The notes: generated by a model not told the origin, from the sequence alone. A stretch of 64,000 nt of DNA from Halisarca cf. caerulea (GCA_963170055.1 CAUJGJ010000441.1:177501-241500), one strand, 5' to 3'; numbered from the stretch's first letter, positions 1 to 13,724 are shown. Made by a program: numbers and translations.

Positions 1-106
1 TTCTTCCCTGCTTTGATTATGTGACATTGTGTGGTCTGGGTGTACAAAAGCTGAATCTGTTCGTTTGGAATCTTTACTGAACTTTGCATGACGTACAGTC
101 CTCCAT

Positions 107-446
107 AGACATAAAGACTCTTCTGCTTCTCCTGCCCGTTATGAGCTAGGTCTTTTCACAATAGCTACCAGGAGAAAAGTCCATGTTGTCCAGTTAGTGT
201 ATAAGTGCCTCTCCTCTCAGTATGCTTCCTATCTTTGTCAGATTATATCTCTCTCGCCCTAAGTCATCTTATAACACTCAGTCTTCTTATTCCGGACTAC
301 TTAATTTTCCTTCCAGAACCACCATCGGCCAAAGGGCCTTCAGTTTTACTGGTGCCTCCTTGTGGAATTTCCTTCCGTGTAGGATCAGGGCTCTGTCAAA
401 CTACAGGGAATTCTCTACTGCATGTGAAGACTTTCTATTACCCTAA
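107..446 (+). pseudogene. Decayed non-LTR retrotransposon reverse transcriptase, C-terminal tail
   Basis: Two overlapping frames together read as the far C-terminal end of a CR1/Jockey-like LINE ORF2. About 107-270 gives a frame with 'ATRRKVHVVQLVYKCL', and 222-446 gives 'RRTTIG'-style sequence ending in 'FSFTGASLWNFLP', equivalent to the conserved 'FS.aGp.LWN.LP' tail that closes many animal LINE polymerases. The two parts are offset by a frameshift near position 270 and the first frame stops there, so this is a dead fragment. The catalytic palm is absent. The family assignment rests on this tail only; the clade is not resolvable. Confidence 0.6.
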
Positions 447-1111
447 CTTTCTTGTGTCTTATAGCTTTAGCATGTGTATGGACTTCCTCATTACTTTAAT
501 TCTTATCGCATGATCTTATTTAATAATTATTATTTAATAATTGGATTTTGTCAATTGCATGTTTTTATTTTATATTACTTTGCTTTGTTTTGTTTTGCTT
601 GTCAGTTTGGTTTCTATTTATTTTCTATTAATTTTTTTCTGCTATTGTTATACTTCCTTTTTGGTTACTGGGTACATTAAATTTTCGTGAGGTATGTATT
701 GTTCAAACCTTATTAATGATATGAATACAAAAAATCCTTGGGCAAAGGGGTGTGCAATGATGTCATCACATGATCACTGGGTATTATTACTTCCCTAGCA
801 AGGCTGGGACAAAAAAAAAGATTAGGTAACCAGGCTTGGACCCAGGTTTATGAGTAAAGCTATACTCCACTGGCAAGACAAGAGAGGAGCAACAGTTTGG
901 AAAACAAAACTGTTCAAACAACATGGTGGCTGGCAGCAGTGCCAATTTGTATGGGGTCTACACGTTACTATATAGCTACCACCATCTTCCACGTACCTGT
1001 GTAGTTGAAAGTGCTACCCCATCTCCTAGTTACTTTAATAGATTTATGGTAAAAGTGATTTGCTGAGCTTGCTAGAATTCAAGACAGCAAGTACTCAAAT
1101 TCCTCTTGATC
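447..1111. other. Non-coding; first copy of a dispersed repeat at about 800-1060
   Basis: No gene seen. About 800-1060 (from 'gctgggac' through 'aaaacaaaactgttcaaac' and 'catggtggc') is clearly similar, with indels, to about 3620-3850 in the same orientation, so it is a dispersed repeat. No terminal repeats were found. Confidence 0.55.
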
Positions 1112-1210
1112 ATCACAGCCACCTTCTAACCCAACACAGCCACCTTCTAACCCATCACAGCCACCTTCTAACCCATTACAGCCACCTTCTAACCCATCAC
1201 AGCCACCTTC
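1112..1210. repeat. 21-bp minisatellite, about 4.7 copies
   Basis: Tandem copies of a 21-base unit (consensus atcacagccaccttctaaccc) run head to tail, with single-base differences at the start of the units. It does not lie in a convincing reading frame. Confidence 0.9.
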
Positions 1211-3236
1211 ATTCAATCTAGTGTGATTAGCAGTAAAACAGGACTACTTTCCAGGAATGGTTGAGATCTAAAGTGCAACACTATATTGTATTGTACACAA
1301 TACTATGTCTATTCTTCTTCATTTTCTCGATTCTTTACTTTTGCTCGCCATCTTCATCATGTAATCATCGTGGCTTGATTGCTATGTTACAATTAATTAC
1401 ATGGATTCGCAAAACTTTCACTACAAAAATTTATAATTCGCAAACTTCTTGCAAAGGACATCTCTAAGATGCTGACACAAACATTGTAACCTTACATGTG
1501 TTTGTTCTTTGTTGTCTAAGCAAAGATTCACTGAACAAATTGTATGGCTGACAAACGTTATATAAAATATAAGCATCGTTATAAGTGGCTACCATATTCC
1601 ATTGTCTGTATCATTTGTGATAGTCGTGGATCATGTCAACAATAGAAGGATACCTCAAAGAAGACTCTCCCTGTCCCTGACGGCTGGTCCTTTAGACAAG
1701 AAATTAAAACCAGAGACTATAATAGAGATGAATAGGAAAGTAGCTGCCATCATGTCAACCCCTGAGCCACAAACTAAAGGAAAGTGTGGGCCTTGAAAGG
1801 AAGAATACTCATCAACAGAAACTGAAGTTGCAAGATACACACTATAGAGTTGGGAAACCAGAACGCCATAACAAGATTCTCAAAGGAATGGACTGCTGAG
1901 TTCAGCAAATTAAAGCACATACCATCCAAACATGGAGCGGTCTAGAAAATAGATGCGAAGGACTTCGAAAGCCAAAAAATACAAACTAATCTCCACATAC
2001 AATGTGAAAAATACTTTTTATTGATTTACAAAAAAAACGTTTGCGGGAAAAATTTCCCACTCTACAGCAGGATTCTGTTACGGTTGTAGTCATGAGTACA
2101 CTTTTGGACACATTGAATTATCTTAGTCCAGTAAAACAGAATTGGGCAGCAATGTGCAAAGTGTTTCAAATTGATTTGCAAACTCTGCACAATGTCATGT
2201 GTTCACTTCTGAATCCATGTACGTCATGGAATATATTTATTACTTTAATTATAACAACATCATGGAACATGAAATTCCAGCAAAGTAATTATTATACAAT
2301 GAGTAACTTAAATGACGAATTACAATATCACACAGTCACAAATAGTAGCACTGCTTATTTTTGTGAGAAGTGAACAACAAATGCTAGTCTAAGTCAAATA
2401 TTGGTAAAACACTGTTTGCACAATCTGTTGAATAACTCAATTCGATTGGCTACTTTTGTAAAAGGAATGTGCAGACTGTATACAAACTTGTGGGGGAATC
2501 ACTGGTAGACAAAATGAATACAGTACATACTTGCTTATACCAACCTCGCTTATCCGGGTCTTTGATTATCTGGATCCTCAAGCTGAGTGTGTTTAGCTCA
2601 CAAATGTGGGATATAAAGTATTTACTGTTCACCATAGATATTTAGGGATCAATATTCAATACCTTATAATTAATTACTGTTGTTGCATGCCAAATCACAT
2701 ATACACTCTATACTACATAGTATAGAGTGTCCATGGCCAAATCTAATGTGGTGCATACCTTGAGTTTATAACTAAATCGTTTACTACTGTATTACTAATA
2801 ATACTACACTGAATTATGCTAATAATTTCTTTTTTTCACGGGTTTTTCCAATGAGGGTTGGGATAAGTGAGGATGCACTGTAGATCATGATCAATTACTA
2901 TAGGATGTATGTGGTAGTGCCTGTATATGTGACATACGGAGTACAACAGGCTCCTCTTGACAAGTAGAAATGGGACAATTTTCTTCATAACAGAATCATT
3001 ATTAAACCAGTCTAATGAATATTTCAAATTGAACCATTATCGTATTCAGCCAAAAGTGAAACAGTCTCTGGATCATTGTTATTATGAACATTACTTCCGT
3101 ATTACTGTCTATGACAGTTCTATATTAATTATAATAAGGTACTCACCTATGCATGCGTGTGCCTGACAAAAGTAGGAAATGATTATGTAACAAAGGAATA
3201 TTTTAAAGTTCTTGGATGACAATACCAATGGTATAT
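1211..3236. other. Intergenic, no gene recognised
   Basis: Short open frames at 1602-1796 and 2041-2373 show no motif, no splice context and no similarity to anything I recognise. About 2525-2580 and 2840-2885 contain short palindromic 'tatccgggtctttgat'-type sequence resembling MITE ends, but no full element could be delimited. Confidence 0.4.
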
Positions 3237-3581
3237 TGTTATGCCGCATTCTGGAAATGGACGCATTCTGGGAAAGTTAATGATATTCATCATATTCATA
3301 GTGCCATAATTGTATTCATACAAAAGGCAGACAAGGACAATGAATAACGGCTCAGCAGCAAAAGAGGTTTGCGCAATTCTTCGTGGAATGAACATCGACG
3401 CGTTAGCTGAGCTTATTTCTGTATCTATGTTGCTCACCTTTGACGACTTTTGCTCTGTGCGTGTGCGCCGTTATTCATTGTCCTTGTCTGCCTTTTGTAT
3501 GAATACAATTATGGCACTATGAATATGATGAATATCATTAACTTTCCCAGAATGCTTCGATTTCCAGAATGCGACATAACA
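3237..3581. mobile_element. Foldback MITE with 115-bp arms
   Basis: Arms 3237-3351 and 3467-3581 are near-identical inverted repeats beginning TGTTATG(C/T)CGCATTCTGG and ending gaataacggc, around a 115-bp loop with no coding capacity. The whole would fold into a long hairpin. No target duplication is visible, so the superfamily is unassigned. Confidence 0.85.
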
Positions 3582-3619
3582 CCTACGTTGCATGGCGCCG
3601 GCTTGGCTTCACCATTTAG

Positions 3620-3850
3620 GTCCTGGCAAGGCAAAGGAAAAGAGTTAGGTAGCCAGGCCTAGGACACAGGTTCATGAGACTTCTTCCCTGGCAAGGCCAG
3701 AGAGGAACAACATTTGAAAAACAAAACTGTTCAAACAGCATGGTGGCAGCAGTGGAAAATTTACTTTGGGGTTTCCTAGCTGTCACCACCGTCTTTAACA
3801 TTCCTGCCTTGTTCAAAGTGCTGCCCCATCTCCCGGTTACCGTCTAGTGT
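3620..3850. repeat. Second copy of dispersed repeat (see 800-1060)
   Basis: Shares long blocks with about 800-1060, such as 'aaaacaaaactgttcaaac' and 'catggtggcagcagtg', in the same orientation. It sits immediately downstream of the foldback MITE; the 800 copy has no MITE. Confidence 0.6.
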
Positions 3851-4119
3851 CCTTGTATTCAATGGTCGTGGAGTTCTTCCTCTTCATTTTCTCAGCTCTT
3901 TACTTTTACTCCATGTGGTGGTAGCCATCTCATCACGTCATATCCTCATGACTCAGTGCCTGAGAAATGGAGGCTGTATGAGGTACCATTTCAGCTGCCT
4001 GTATATGTGACATATAGAGTACAACAGGCTCCTTTTGACAAGTAGAAATGGGTTAATCTCCTTCATAAAAGAATCATTGTTGAAGTGTGACTTCCTGTAC
4101 ATGTAGTAGTGTGTACATT

Positions 4120-4308
4120 AGTACTTCTTTTGAGAGACTACCTTTGGGGGTAGGCGAAAGGGGGTCTCTCAAAAGAGGTGGTCTCTGAATAGAGGGGAAT
4201 TTAGTATGGGACATAATATGACATTATGCATTTGTTTTTCTGAATCAGTAAGGCTGGTCTTACAAAAGAGGTGGTCTTCCCCGAGGGTGGTCTCTCAAAA
4301 GAAGTACT
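4120..4308. mobile_element. 189-bp MITE with AGTACTTCTTTTGAGAGAC ends
   Basis: Inverted termini (AGTACTTCTTTTGAGAGAC at the left, its complement at 4290-4308) enclose internal direct repeats of 'ggtctctcaaaagaggtgg'. A decayed piece of the same family, including the 'aagagaagtact' end, is at about 28,025-28,130. No ORF. Confidence 0.75.
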
Positions 4309-5397
4309 GTTGTACATAGGAGTTTAAATGCTAAGTTTGTGCTCATGATTACACTCTTAGACACATATCCAATCATTAAAATTAAAGAATAATATGCAGC
4401 AATGTGCAAAGTGTTATTCGTATATTCTGCATTCTACAGTAGAAGCCCAAAATAAGATCAACTCAGAATAGGGCCACCTCAATATTAAGAACAGTTTTTT
4501 TCAGAATGTAATTTTCAATATCGTAACATGGAAACGGTTTCAGAATTAAGACCACAATTCTTTCTTTGAACATCAAAACCTCAAAATTAGGGTCAATTTC
4601 GTGTTTTAATACCTGTACTTTTTGCATTTTTAAGTTATAAAATGACTCAAACAATTGGAGAAATTGACCATAGGGTCACATATTCGTGATCTCACTACAT
4701 TATACCGTATTCTCTCTAAAAATTCCTCACCCCTAAAATTCATCAGGCAAAATTTCAATGTACTTTTCCATATATCCCAACCCTGACGAATTTCCTGATT
4801 TCTAATTTTCGACACATGAGTATAAAGTTCGTCACCACAGGAAGTTATTCTAATGTTTCGTCACCTTGTTTCATGTGTGGTTGGAAAAGAAAACGTTATT
4901 TGTAGCAAACGTTGTTAATTTTTGTATACTGACTTCTGGGCCCACACTTATGAATGAGGGCTGAGTAGTGGTCAAAGGAAGAGAGACTTTTTCTATAGGT
5001 TGATTGTCTCTCTTGTACAACATGACTTGAATTTCAATTTAGTCTGGTGTAGCTGATCAAACCTATCTAGCTTGGCCATTTTGGGAACCGATGACACAAG
5101 GCAAGTGAAAATGATCAGGTGTGGTGACATGCCCATTTCTGTTTCAAAGCACAGAAAATCAGGCCACTTTTTGGTAAGTCATACCAATTTGGACAGGCCT
5201 TGTTATACTTTCGGTAATAAGGCCTCCTCGCAATGAAGACCAACGTTGTACCAGTCCTAGCCTATTATTAATCTCTCTAAAAATTCATCATTATAAGTTT
5301 TGTTAGGCCTAGTTCTTCGGTTTATTTGTATTCTAACTCTGTCACATTTGAAGCTTTACTAATCTCAGTCATGTGTGAGGGATTATCTATATTATTT
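4309..5397. other. Intergenic, no gene recognised
   Basis: No supported coding region, RNA gene or repeat was recognised here on either strand. Confidence 0.4.
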
Positions 5398-7267
5398 ATG
5401 CAGAGGCCATTGTTAAACTGTGACGTCAAATGATGTCATCACCATGTCCCTGTCCTTATTCCCAGTAGCTAGCAAGTGACTATAATGTAATAGGTAAGGA
5501 TATAATTAACGTACAGCACCTGCATAATTTTTACACACAAGAACTACCTTTCTTCAAAAATTATCACAACAATCAAAGAATAAATTAAATAGCGTATTCA
5601 TATCAGTGTGTGATTTGATTGCTAGAGGTTCTTTTCAGTGTGAGTATATAGAACTTGTTCTTAGCACCAGCTAGCTTCCACCTCAGTTCTTTTTATCGTG
5701 CTTGACAGCTTGCTGCTAAGATGCCGTTGAAGGTGGTGACCCCATTCATCTTTGAATACACAATGGGGCTGATCACATTTTTACAATCGCAAGGCCTTCT
5801 TTATATCAGGAAGAATTGCCCACAGTGTTCCACCCCACAGTCTCCATCACCTACAACGGAGGATCCAACGAAGAAAGAGAGGACATTAATGACAAGCATT
5901 ACTTGAAGTGTGGCACTTGCAGTATTAATATGAAAGGGATTTGTCGTTTAGATGGCAGATTTTTCAGCAAATCCAAGCTGATATTCTTTAAAAATAGGCC
6001 ATCGTCATGTACTGATGGGCAAAGCAGTATCCTGCTTTACCGTTGCAGCCGATGAAGCACAGGTGACAGAAGCATGAGCATGCCATGTTTACCAGAGGCT
6101 GTGAGAAGTGTGTTCAACCAAGCTTATAGTTCTTGGTGGTCCCAATGCAATTGTTCAGATTGATGAATCTTTATTCAGGCATAAGCCACAAGTATCACAC
6201 AGGACGAGCACCACACAGTGAGCAGTGGGTATATTTTGGGCTGGTTGATACCTGTCAGTCTCCAGCGATAGGCTTCATGGAGGCTGTGCCTTGTAGGGAT
6301 GGGCGAACAGTTACACTGTTACCCATCATTCAGCCTCAAATTAAACCAACCTGGAACCAATGGACAGCTTTCTGGAGTGTCAGGCTATTCCACTGTCAAG
6401 CACAGCCAGGCTGCTTCCTTATTGTTGATCACACAATTGGAGTTCAGAGAGTTCTTGGGCTAGAGAGGAGTGGCGATTCAAATCTATAAAAGGTGTGAGC
6501 TCCAATCAGTTGCCAGGATACTTAGATTAATTCATGTGGCGTGAAAGATGAGGAGGTAAAACTGGAGAGGAGGTAGTTGTTCACAAGCATTATGGCAGAA
6601 ATTGCTGTACAATATCTCCGTAACAAGCTATTTTGTGACATACGTTCGTACAGATTCTCAACCAGTCTTTCATCCTTGATCAAAATGATTCATAAGTCAT
6701 TTTGATTCCAATTATCCATGCATTTTTTACTCATCTGTATGATTCCAATCCACATACATTTTAGCCTGTACTTCATCCTTGTTTAGCTTAAAGTTGAATC
6801 TTTTCTTATGATTTACATTTGATCCATCTTATCCTTGTTTTGATTTAGATTTGATCCACTCTGTTGTCATGTTCTCCCTTTACAGGAACCCACGCAAGTA
6901 CATAAACTGTTATTTTTGCTCCTTCTCAGATTTTGTTTTCACCTGTTTCATCATCAATGATTTAAATTCATTTGTCATGGCTGCAAGGGACTTCTTATCA
7001 GTGAATCCTTCTGATTATCATTCTTGATCAGCGATGTCTGAGAGGAAGGGTCCATTCAAGTCCTTTTGATCCATTTACGAATGTCCATGATTATGCTCAA
7101 TCATGCACCGAATCTGCACGTATTTCTGCTCTATAGATCTAATATTATTTGCCAAAATATCATTATTATTGCTTTGGCCCTCCTTTGAAAAGGTAAGAAC
7201 ACAATGTGCACAATACTGCATGGTGATGGAATCATATGACATCACATTCTAACAATGGCCTCTGCAT
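5398..7267 (+). mobile_element. Merlin-like DNA transposon remnant with ~50-bp TIRs
   Basis: Left terminus ATGCAGAGGCCATTGTTA... (5398-5447) is matched by the inverted right terminus at about 7218-7267; the arms differ at a handful of positions and by small indels. The element encloses a decayed IS1595/Merlin-type transposase at 5721-6490. No 8-9-bp target duplication survives at the edges. The interior from 6,500 to 7,200 is non-coding and AT-rich. Confidence 0.6.
5721..6490 (+). pseudogene. Merlin / IS1595-like (ISXO2-type) transposase, frameshifted
   Basis: Three frames carry consecutive pieces of an ISXO2-like transposase. A start region opens at ATG 5721. A 'KCGTCSI' stretch near 5,905-5,980 is followed by 'GRFFSKSKL', equivalent to the family's zinc-binding strand and its 'GSFF..SkL' motif. 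'GGPNAIVQIDES' lies at about 6,133-6,170, with the first catalytic Asp codon at 6162-6164, and another frame gives 'WVYFGLVD' and 'TVTLLPII', equivalent to the 'WVFGg...TLlpiI' block. Frame changes and stops between the pieces show the gene is dead. It lies centrally in the inverted-repeat element 5398-7267, which supports the call. Confidence 0.6.
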
Positions 7268-8657
7268 GGACAATCATTATGGGTGATCCCATGTGACTCT
7301 AGTTTCCATCAAGTAATAGAAGTGTTCTGATGACACAGTACTCGGTGCATTAACTCACGACTAGCTTCTATACAGTGGGTGTATGATGCACTTGTAAGAC
7401 ACAGCATCTCTCTACTGTGGACACTGGTGATGTTTTCTTCAATTTTATAGGAGGAAATATGCTCTATTTGCATGTATTTTGACATTTTTGCTGATTTGTT
7501 GTAGTCAAAATATGCAAGTGGGTCAAAATGGCATATCAGCCATCACTGAAAGCTAGAATTTCAAGATTGGAGAAATGCTAGCTTTGTAAATTTTCGTCAT
7601 AGCTTATAAGTTTCATCAGGTAACCAGTTTTAGTAAATCCTATTCTTTTCTAATAGAAAGATTTAATTTTCAAAGGGCCAGGGGAGGCAATCTTTTTAGA
7701 TAGAATGCGGTACATACTTTGTCTTTATAATGTGCTATCAGATTATGATCAATGACTAGTCTATATAAGACTAAGTGCAATATGGCGGAATTTCTATTGC
7801 TCAGCATATAAATATATGCCCTATTTACTAACATTGCAGCATTGCCTTTACCTGGACTGCAACAGTTGAATTAGTTTACATCAGAGAATTTAAACTATAA
7901 TAGATTCTGGACCTAAATCCATACTGAATTTACCCTTTATCTTGATACATAGCTCTTATAAGACAATTTCACTTATCATTACAAGTATTAAAGTTTGTCT
8001 TGTTTGTGACTTGTTTCATACACAGTTCCAGTGCTCTATTGGGAGTCACTCCTACAATCGCGAGCATAAGAAATACCCCGTGATCACTGGCATAACGTTC
8101 AATTTCCAACATAATCGTTTATCTTTGATATTTTCCCAATTTCCTAATTCCACTTCCTAGCTTCAGACAAATTCTATAACTTGTTTCAGAACTAAGCTCA
8201 AAAAACACTCCAACAAGTAGATGGCCTATAAATTCAGGAAAGATATATCACTTCAAATAGCCTAAAAATGACTCCATTATAATTACTTCAACTATAATGT
8301 TAACCGCATATCATGCGGGGGTATTAAACCACACATGGTTCCTGTTGCTCTTTGTGCGAGGGATTAATATTTGTGGGTTAGAAATAATTTGCAAAAAAGA
8401 CCAAAATAAGCTCCCTCGAAACTTGTTACCCTTTCCACCTTTATATTTGTTTAGCTCTTAATTGTGTGGAAATTTCAGAATCTACATTTTTGTCAGCGTG
8501 AGGTGCCATTGTTTCTTCAGTCATGAGTATAGGAGTTTTGGTATAGATGAGGTAATGGACATACATGTGCATCTTATAACTTACTGTATATGTGACCTTT
8601 GAAACCATTTTGCAATTAAACACTTTGTCAATATTATACTACATCATGCACTTTTAG
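7268..8657. other. Upstream of first recognised SRCR exon; no gene seen
   Basis: No coding region supported. Earlier exons of the SRCR gene (signal peptide, other domains) might lie here, but I could not identify any with confidence. Confidence 0.35.
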
Positions 8658-8984
8658 AACAAGGATCACGGAGGTTACTTTCAGAGAAGAGTAACTATGA
8701 GGGTTATCTTGAAGTTTACACCAATAGAATGTGGAAAAAGATCTGCAGTGATGGTTGGGGAATCAGTGAGGCAAATGTATCCTGCAGGCAGCTGGGATTT
8801 GAAAATAGTACTGATATAATATCATCTGGTAGTAACTTCACAGGTAGTGGCTTGGTACCATACTCTCTGGACAGCAATAAATGTTTGGGAAATGAATCCA
8901 GACTAATTGACTGTGGAAGACTCTATGAAAATAACTGTAGTGATCAAGATCATGTAAAAGTTAGGTGCACTCCATCACTATTAG
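8658..8984 (+). CDS. SRCR domain exon 1 of a scavenger-receptor-like gene
   Basis: One exon encodes one complete scavenger receptor cysteine-rich (SRCR) domain, an extracellular ligand-binding module of surface or secreted receptors. The acceptor is ...cttttag before 8658 and the donor is GTGAGG at 8985; both splice sites are phase 1, as is usual for SRCR modules. Family signatures: 'YEGYLEVYTNRMWKKIC' (the G-x-V-E-V-y...W..vC strand), 'GWGISEANVSCRQLGF', 'CLGNESRLIDC' (C.G.E..L.dC), and a closing 'DHVKVRC'. Conserved cysteines sit at the expected positions. The next SRCR exon follows 1.3 kb downstream across a large (AT)n-rich intron. The gene's start, any membrane segment and its other domains were not found, so it is partial. 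Confidence 0.85.
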
Positions 8985-8989
8985 GTGAG

Positions 8990-10260
<1,271 letters not shown>

Positions 10261-10276
10261 TAATATTCTTTCTTAG

Positions 10277-10897
10277 ATTTTGCAGAATCAACGCGCTTGC
10301 ATGGAAGTGCATTCTCCAGTGAAGGAAAGATTCAGTTGATGCGCTCAGAATTGTGGTATTATGTCTGTGGTACAGGTTGGGATATCACTGCAGGCAATGT
10401 TGGGGGGTGCTGGTGGCTCAGTAGGTTAGCACTGAAGTCAGTCAAGCATTGGACTGAAGGCACCACTCCACCTGTGTGCCATTTGGAGTTTTTTTCCCTG
10501 CACCCCCCTGCCACCAACCTGGGACAGCTGAGAAGATGACCTACTGCAGCCACCAAATAATTTGAATTTGATTTAATTTGATTGTGTGTGTGAGCGAGTG
10601 TGTGGGATACTGGGGGCCTTAGTAGTAGCCTCAGGCTAATGGCCACCCAGTTAAAATAAGAAATTATTATTATTATTATTATTATTAATGTAGTATGCCG
10701 CCACCTGGGGTATCAGTATGCCATATACACTGTATATGGATTTGAAGCATGGTCTGGAACACCACAAAGACATTTGAATGTTGACTTACGCTGTTCTGCT
10801 AATGTAGCTGGTAATTCTAAGGATTGCATAATTACTCACAATGAAGAGAAAATTTGTCACTCTGGTGAAGACGTTGGGGTTGTTTGTACTACCACAC
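10277..10897 (+). pseudogene. SRCR domain exon 2, interrupted by a SINE
   Basis: Acceptor tcttag before 10277, donor GTGAGT at 10898, both phase 1, matching its neighbours. The N-terminal half (10277-10400) reads '..TRLHGSAFSSEGKIQLM' and 'WYYVCGTGWDITAGNV'. The C-terminal half (10687-10897) resumes with 'VCRHLGYQYA', then 'LRCSANVAGNSKDC' and 'DVGVVC'. Together they make one SRCR domain, but a ~286-bp SINE lies between them inside the exon, and the interrupted frame reaches a stop within the SINE. Unless the SINE is spliced out or is polymorphic, this allele cannot make the full receptor. Confidence 0.75.
10401..10686 (+). mobile_element. tRNA-derived-looking SINE with (ATT)n tail
   Basis: The head 'ggtgctggtggctcagtaggttagcac' resembles a tRNA 5' half with a Pol III A box (TGGCTCAGTAGG). 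The 3' end is a (TTA)n/(ATT)n run at 10,662-10,686. Target duplication AATGT (10396-10400 and 10687-10691; AATGTTG/AATGTAG if one mismatch is allowed) flanks it. It is inserted in an SRCR coding exon. A B box is not obvious. Confidence 0.7.
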
Positions 10898-13376
10898 GTG
10901 AGTTCTGTTTGACATTGACTGTATTCCCGTGCTGATGTATTCATTTGAAATGTATATGTGTGGCAAGGTGACCAAAGCAAGGTACAACACTGATTTATTA
11001 TACTGAATCACAGATAGTGATTTCTCGCAATCAGGCAATGGGTAGAACAAGAACATTATGGCAGGGGCATGCATATATCTAGAATTTTCTAGAAACGGGT
11101 TTCCAGCAGCTGAGAACAAAACAATAATTACCAAGTAGTTTAGCTATGTTAATTGTGTAATGGTATAACCATTGACTATGTGCATGTGTTTATTATGAGT
11201 GCATGATGTTTTGCATGAGTATTGTGTGTATGATACAGGTTCATTAATTATTTTCTGATTGTACATTCTTGTGGTTTAGGTTTTGTGGTTAGATTCATCA
11301 TCTGAATTAATAGACATTGTCCAATTTGTAATATGATACTTCCTTTTGGTTTGAGTAATGGTTCCTGGTCACACAGCTTTTACTTTGCTGTGCACTCATC
11401 CTTTCAGTACTCTCTGTTGTTTCGGTGTTTGGAGTAATTGAGAGATTCATTTTCTTGAACTGTCTCAGAGCTATTGAGATACAACAATAGACTTTTTGAG
11501 GGAATAAGCAATACAGTTTACATTTAATTTGTTTCTGCAACCAATGAGAGTCTACTTATGGTTGTCCACACATTTCGTAGAGTAAATTTCAACCATTTAG
11601 CCAAGAGTGGTAATTTTAGCTCATTTTGTGGCTCTAGGTTGAAACTAAAGACACATCTATAGCAAACAGTGACTTGGATTTCCGTGCACTATAAGATATA
11701 AGCCCTGAAAGTTTCTGTCATGCAGATTACATGCAGTTAATATCAAATCTTGACGTATACATATTATCAACTTGGCAGTCTAATTGCTCCATTTATAGCT
11801 CAATACATTATGATAAAGGACTGAAATATGAATAGTGAACTTTTGTTTATCGATTCTTCGACTTAAAATTTGATTAAGAAGATGCAATATTCCTGTGTTT
11901 AGCATTCAGATTGCTGAATACGTCAACCATGATTGTGGCCAACTGCAATTCGATTGAGTACATATAACCATTGATACTCCACATTGCACATGCTCAGTCA
12001 TTCATGGTATATAACTAGGCTGCTTTTGGTGGTTCGTGTTTGGTTTGCTAATTTTGTTCTTATGACATCCCGAGCAGAGATGATCCTGGATGCTGCAGAG
12101 CTGACAACACACAAGTGGTGTTAGAAGGTAGTTTTAAAAAAAATTGGATCGCCAATATACAGTTAAGAATACTGTATCATAAGCAATATGTTCAAAAATG
12201 TTTCAGTTATATACAGCAAAAGCAGGGTGCCTACCAAGTATGCACGTTTCAAGATGTTTATAGAAAACCACGGTTTCATTGCAATCAAATACATTAAGTG
12301 GAAATCAAACAGTGAATTCAATCAATTCAATTGATGCAAATCATTTTTGAAGCCAATCCACATGATGAATCACTGCCCATAAATCCTTGCCCATTGTCAC
12401 TTCCCATCATGTACCAGAAGATCTACAGACATATGATATGCAGCAATTTGTCAATGAACGAATTACTACAGGGCAGCCTGCACGTGTCGCAACTATACAC
12501 AATCCATCAAGGAACTCAGTATTTTGGGAAACTGCCATTTTCATGACACTTTATTCATGCATATGTACAATGTCACACAAGTCGCCTTCTCTTCCTATTC
12601 TGTTGATACTTGAAGTCGCCAATGCCATCTGAAATACACTCAATGATTCGTTGAAAACAGCCACTAATTGATGACGTTGAAATTGGTTAATATGAAGTTG
12701 GTTATAAATACCCTGTGTAATCAGTAGCATGCATTCTTTCTATTATTAGTGTGATCAGATTATTATACGTCAATATGTGAGCAGTGAGATTGAGGTTGTC
12801 ACAGGCTCTGCTTGTATGATTGTCACTTGATATATTATTTCAATTATTTACTTGAAATGAATGTGCAATAATTGCACTGTACACTTTTTGACTACTGCTC
12901 CCTCATTACTCCAGTTCCCTCCCTTCATCCACAATTTTATCCAAACTGCATACATGTGTGCGGAAAATCCTTGCCATGAACCAGTTGTACATTGTGGGCA
13001 TACAAGCCCTGCATCATGGCAACCCTGTGTCTGAGGCCCCTTTGCATTACATTATTGTTCCATGCGTATTTTGAATAGCATATGAACAAAATAATATCTA
13101 TAGCAATGTTCATATAATACTTGAATTGATTCCTGTGGCTCTATATGGTAATCAAATTTTGTCATAATGGGAATGAAAGGCGTTATATTCTGTTGATAAA
13201 TTTTTCTTAAGAAGTTCATTTGAATCATACCAATAATAAGTTCTCTGACCGTGATATGATGCTTGCTTTTCAGTGTAAAATGATTGTGTATTGTTTTTCT
13301 GTTATCGTGCACCACAGTATACCTGCTTATACTCAATAAAACTATTATGACAGTAGACATGTACTTTTCTGCATAG
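10898..13376. other. Intron between SRCR exons 2 and 3; no other gene recognised
   Basis: No further SRCR exon seen. A frame at 12387-12632 has no recognised motif. Position 12,700-12,722 carries the sequence 'ggttataaataccctgtgta', which is also the right end of the repeat copies at 15,507 and 36,125. Confidence 0.4.
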
Positions 13377-13724
13377 GTTTACATCAAGGAGTATTGAGGA
13401 TAAATGGAAAGGACAATTATGCTGGTCATCTTGAAGTTTACATTAATGGAATGTGGGGATCCATTTGCAACAATGGCTGGGGATTCAATGAGGCATACGT
13501 GGCCTGTAGACAAATGGGATTCATATGTACATGTGGCAATCGTGATAATAATTTGTCCAATTTGACAAGTCTGCCCAGTTCCCAATTAGTTTGGTTAGAT
13601 GGCGTTAACTGCACTGGAAAAGAAGTAAATCTCACTGAGTGCCGAATTGGAGTAATATCAAAGCCCACCAAGTCCTGTAACAGCAGTGATCATGTAAGGA
13701 TTAAATGCAGTAAAGAAGTTTTAG
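13377..13724 (+). CDS. SRCR domain exon 3
   Basis: Acceptor gcatag before 13377 and donor GTGAGC at 13725, again phase 1 on both sides, so it can splice in frame with the preceding SRCR exons. It encodes a complete SRCR domain: 'GVLRINGKDNYAGHLEVY', 'MWGSICNNGWGFNEAYVAC', 'LVWLDGVNCTGKEVNLTEC' and 'DHVRIKC', matching in order the strand, WG..C, cysteine and closing V.C elements of the family. It is intact, unlike exon 2. No downstream exon (transmembrane or stop) was recognised before the repeat field at 13.8 kb. Confidence 0.88.

Noticed and set aside
205..513. 102-residue frame with hydrophobic segments, possible membrane protein
   Set aside because: Overlaps the LINE tail in another frame; the LINE reading explains conserved motifs.
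1112..1210. Regular repeats reminiscent of a CRISPR array
   Set aside because: Head-to-tail 21-bp units without spacers; eukaryotic minisatellite.
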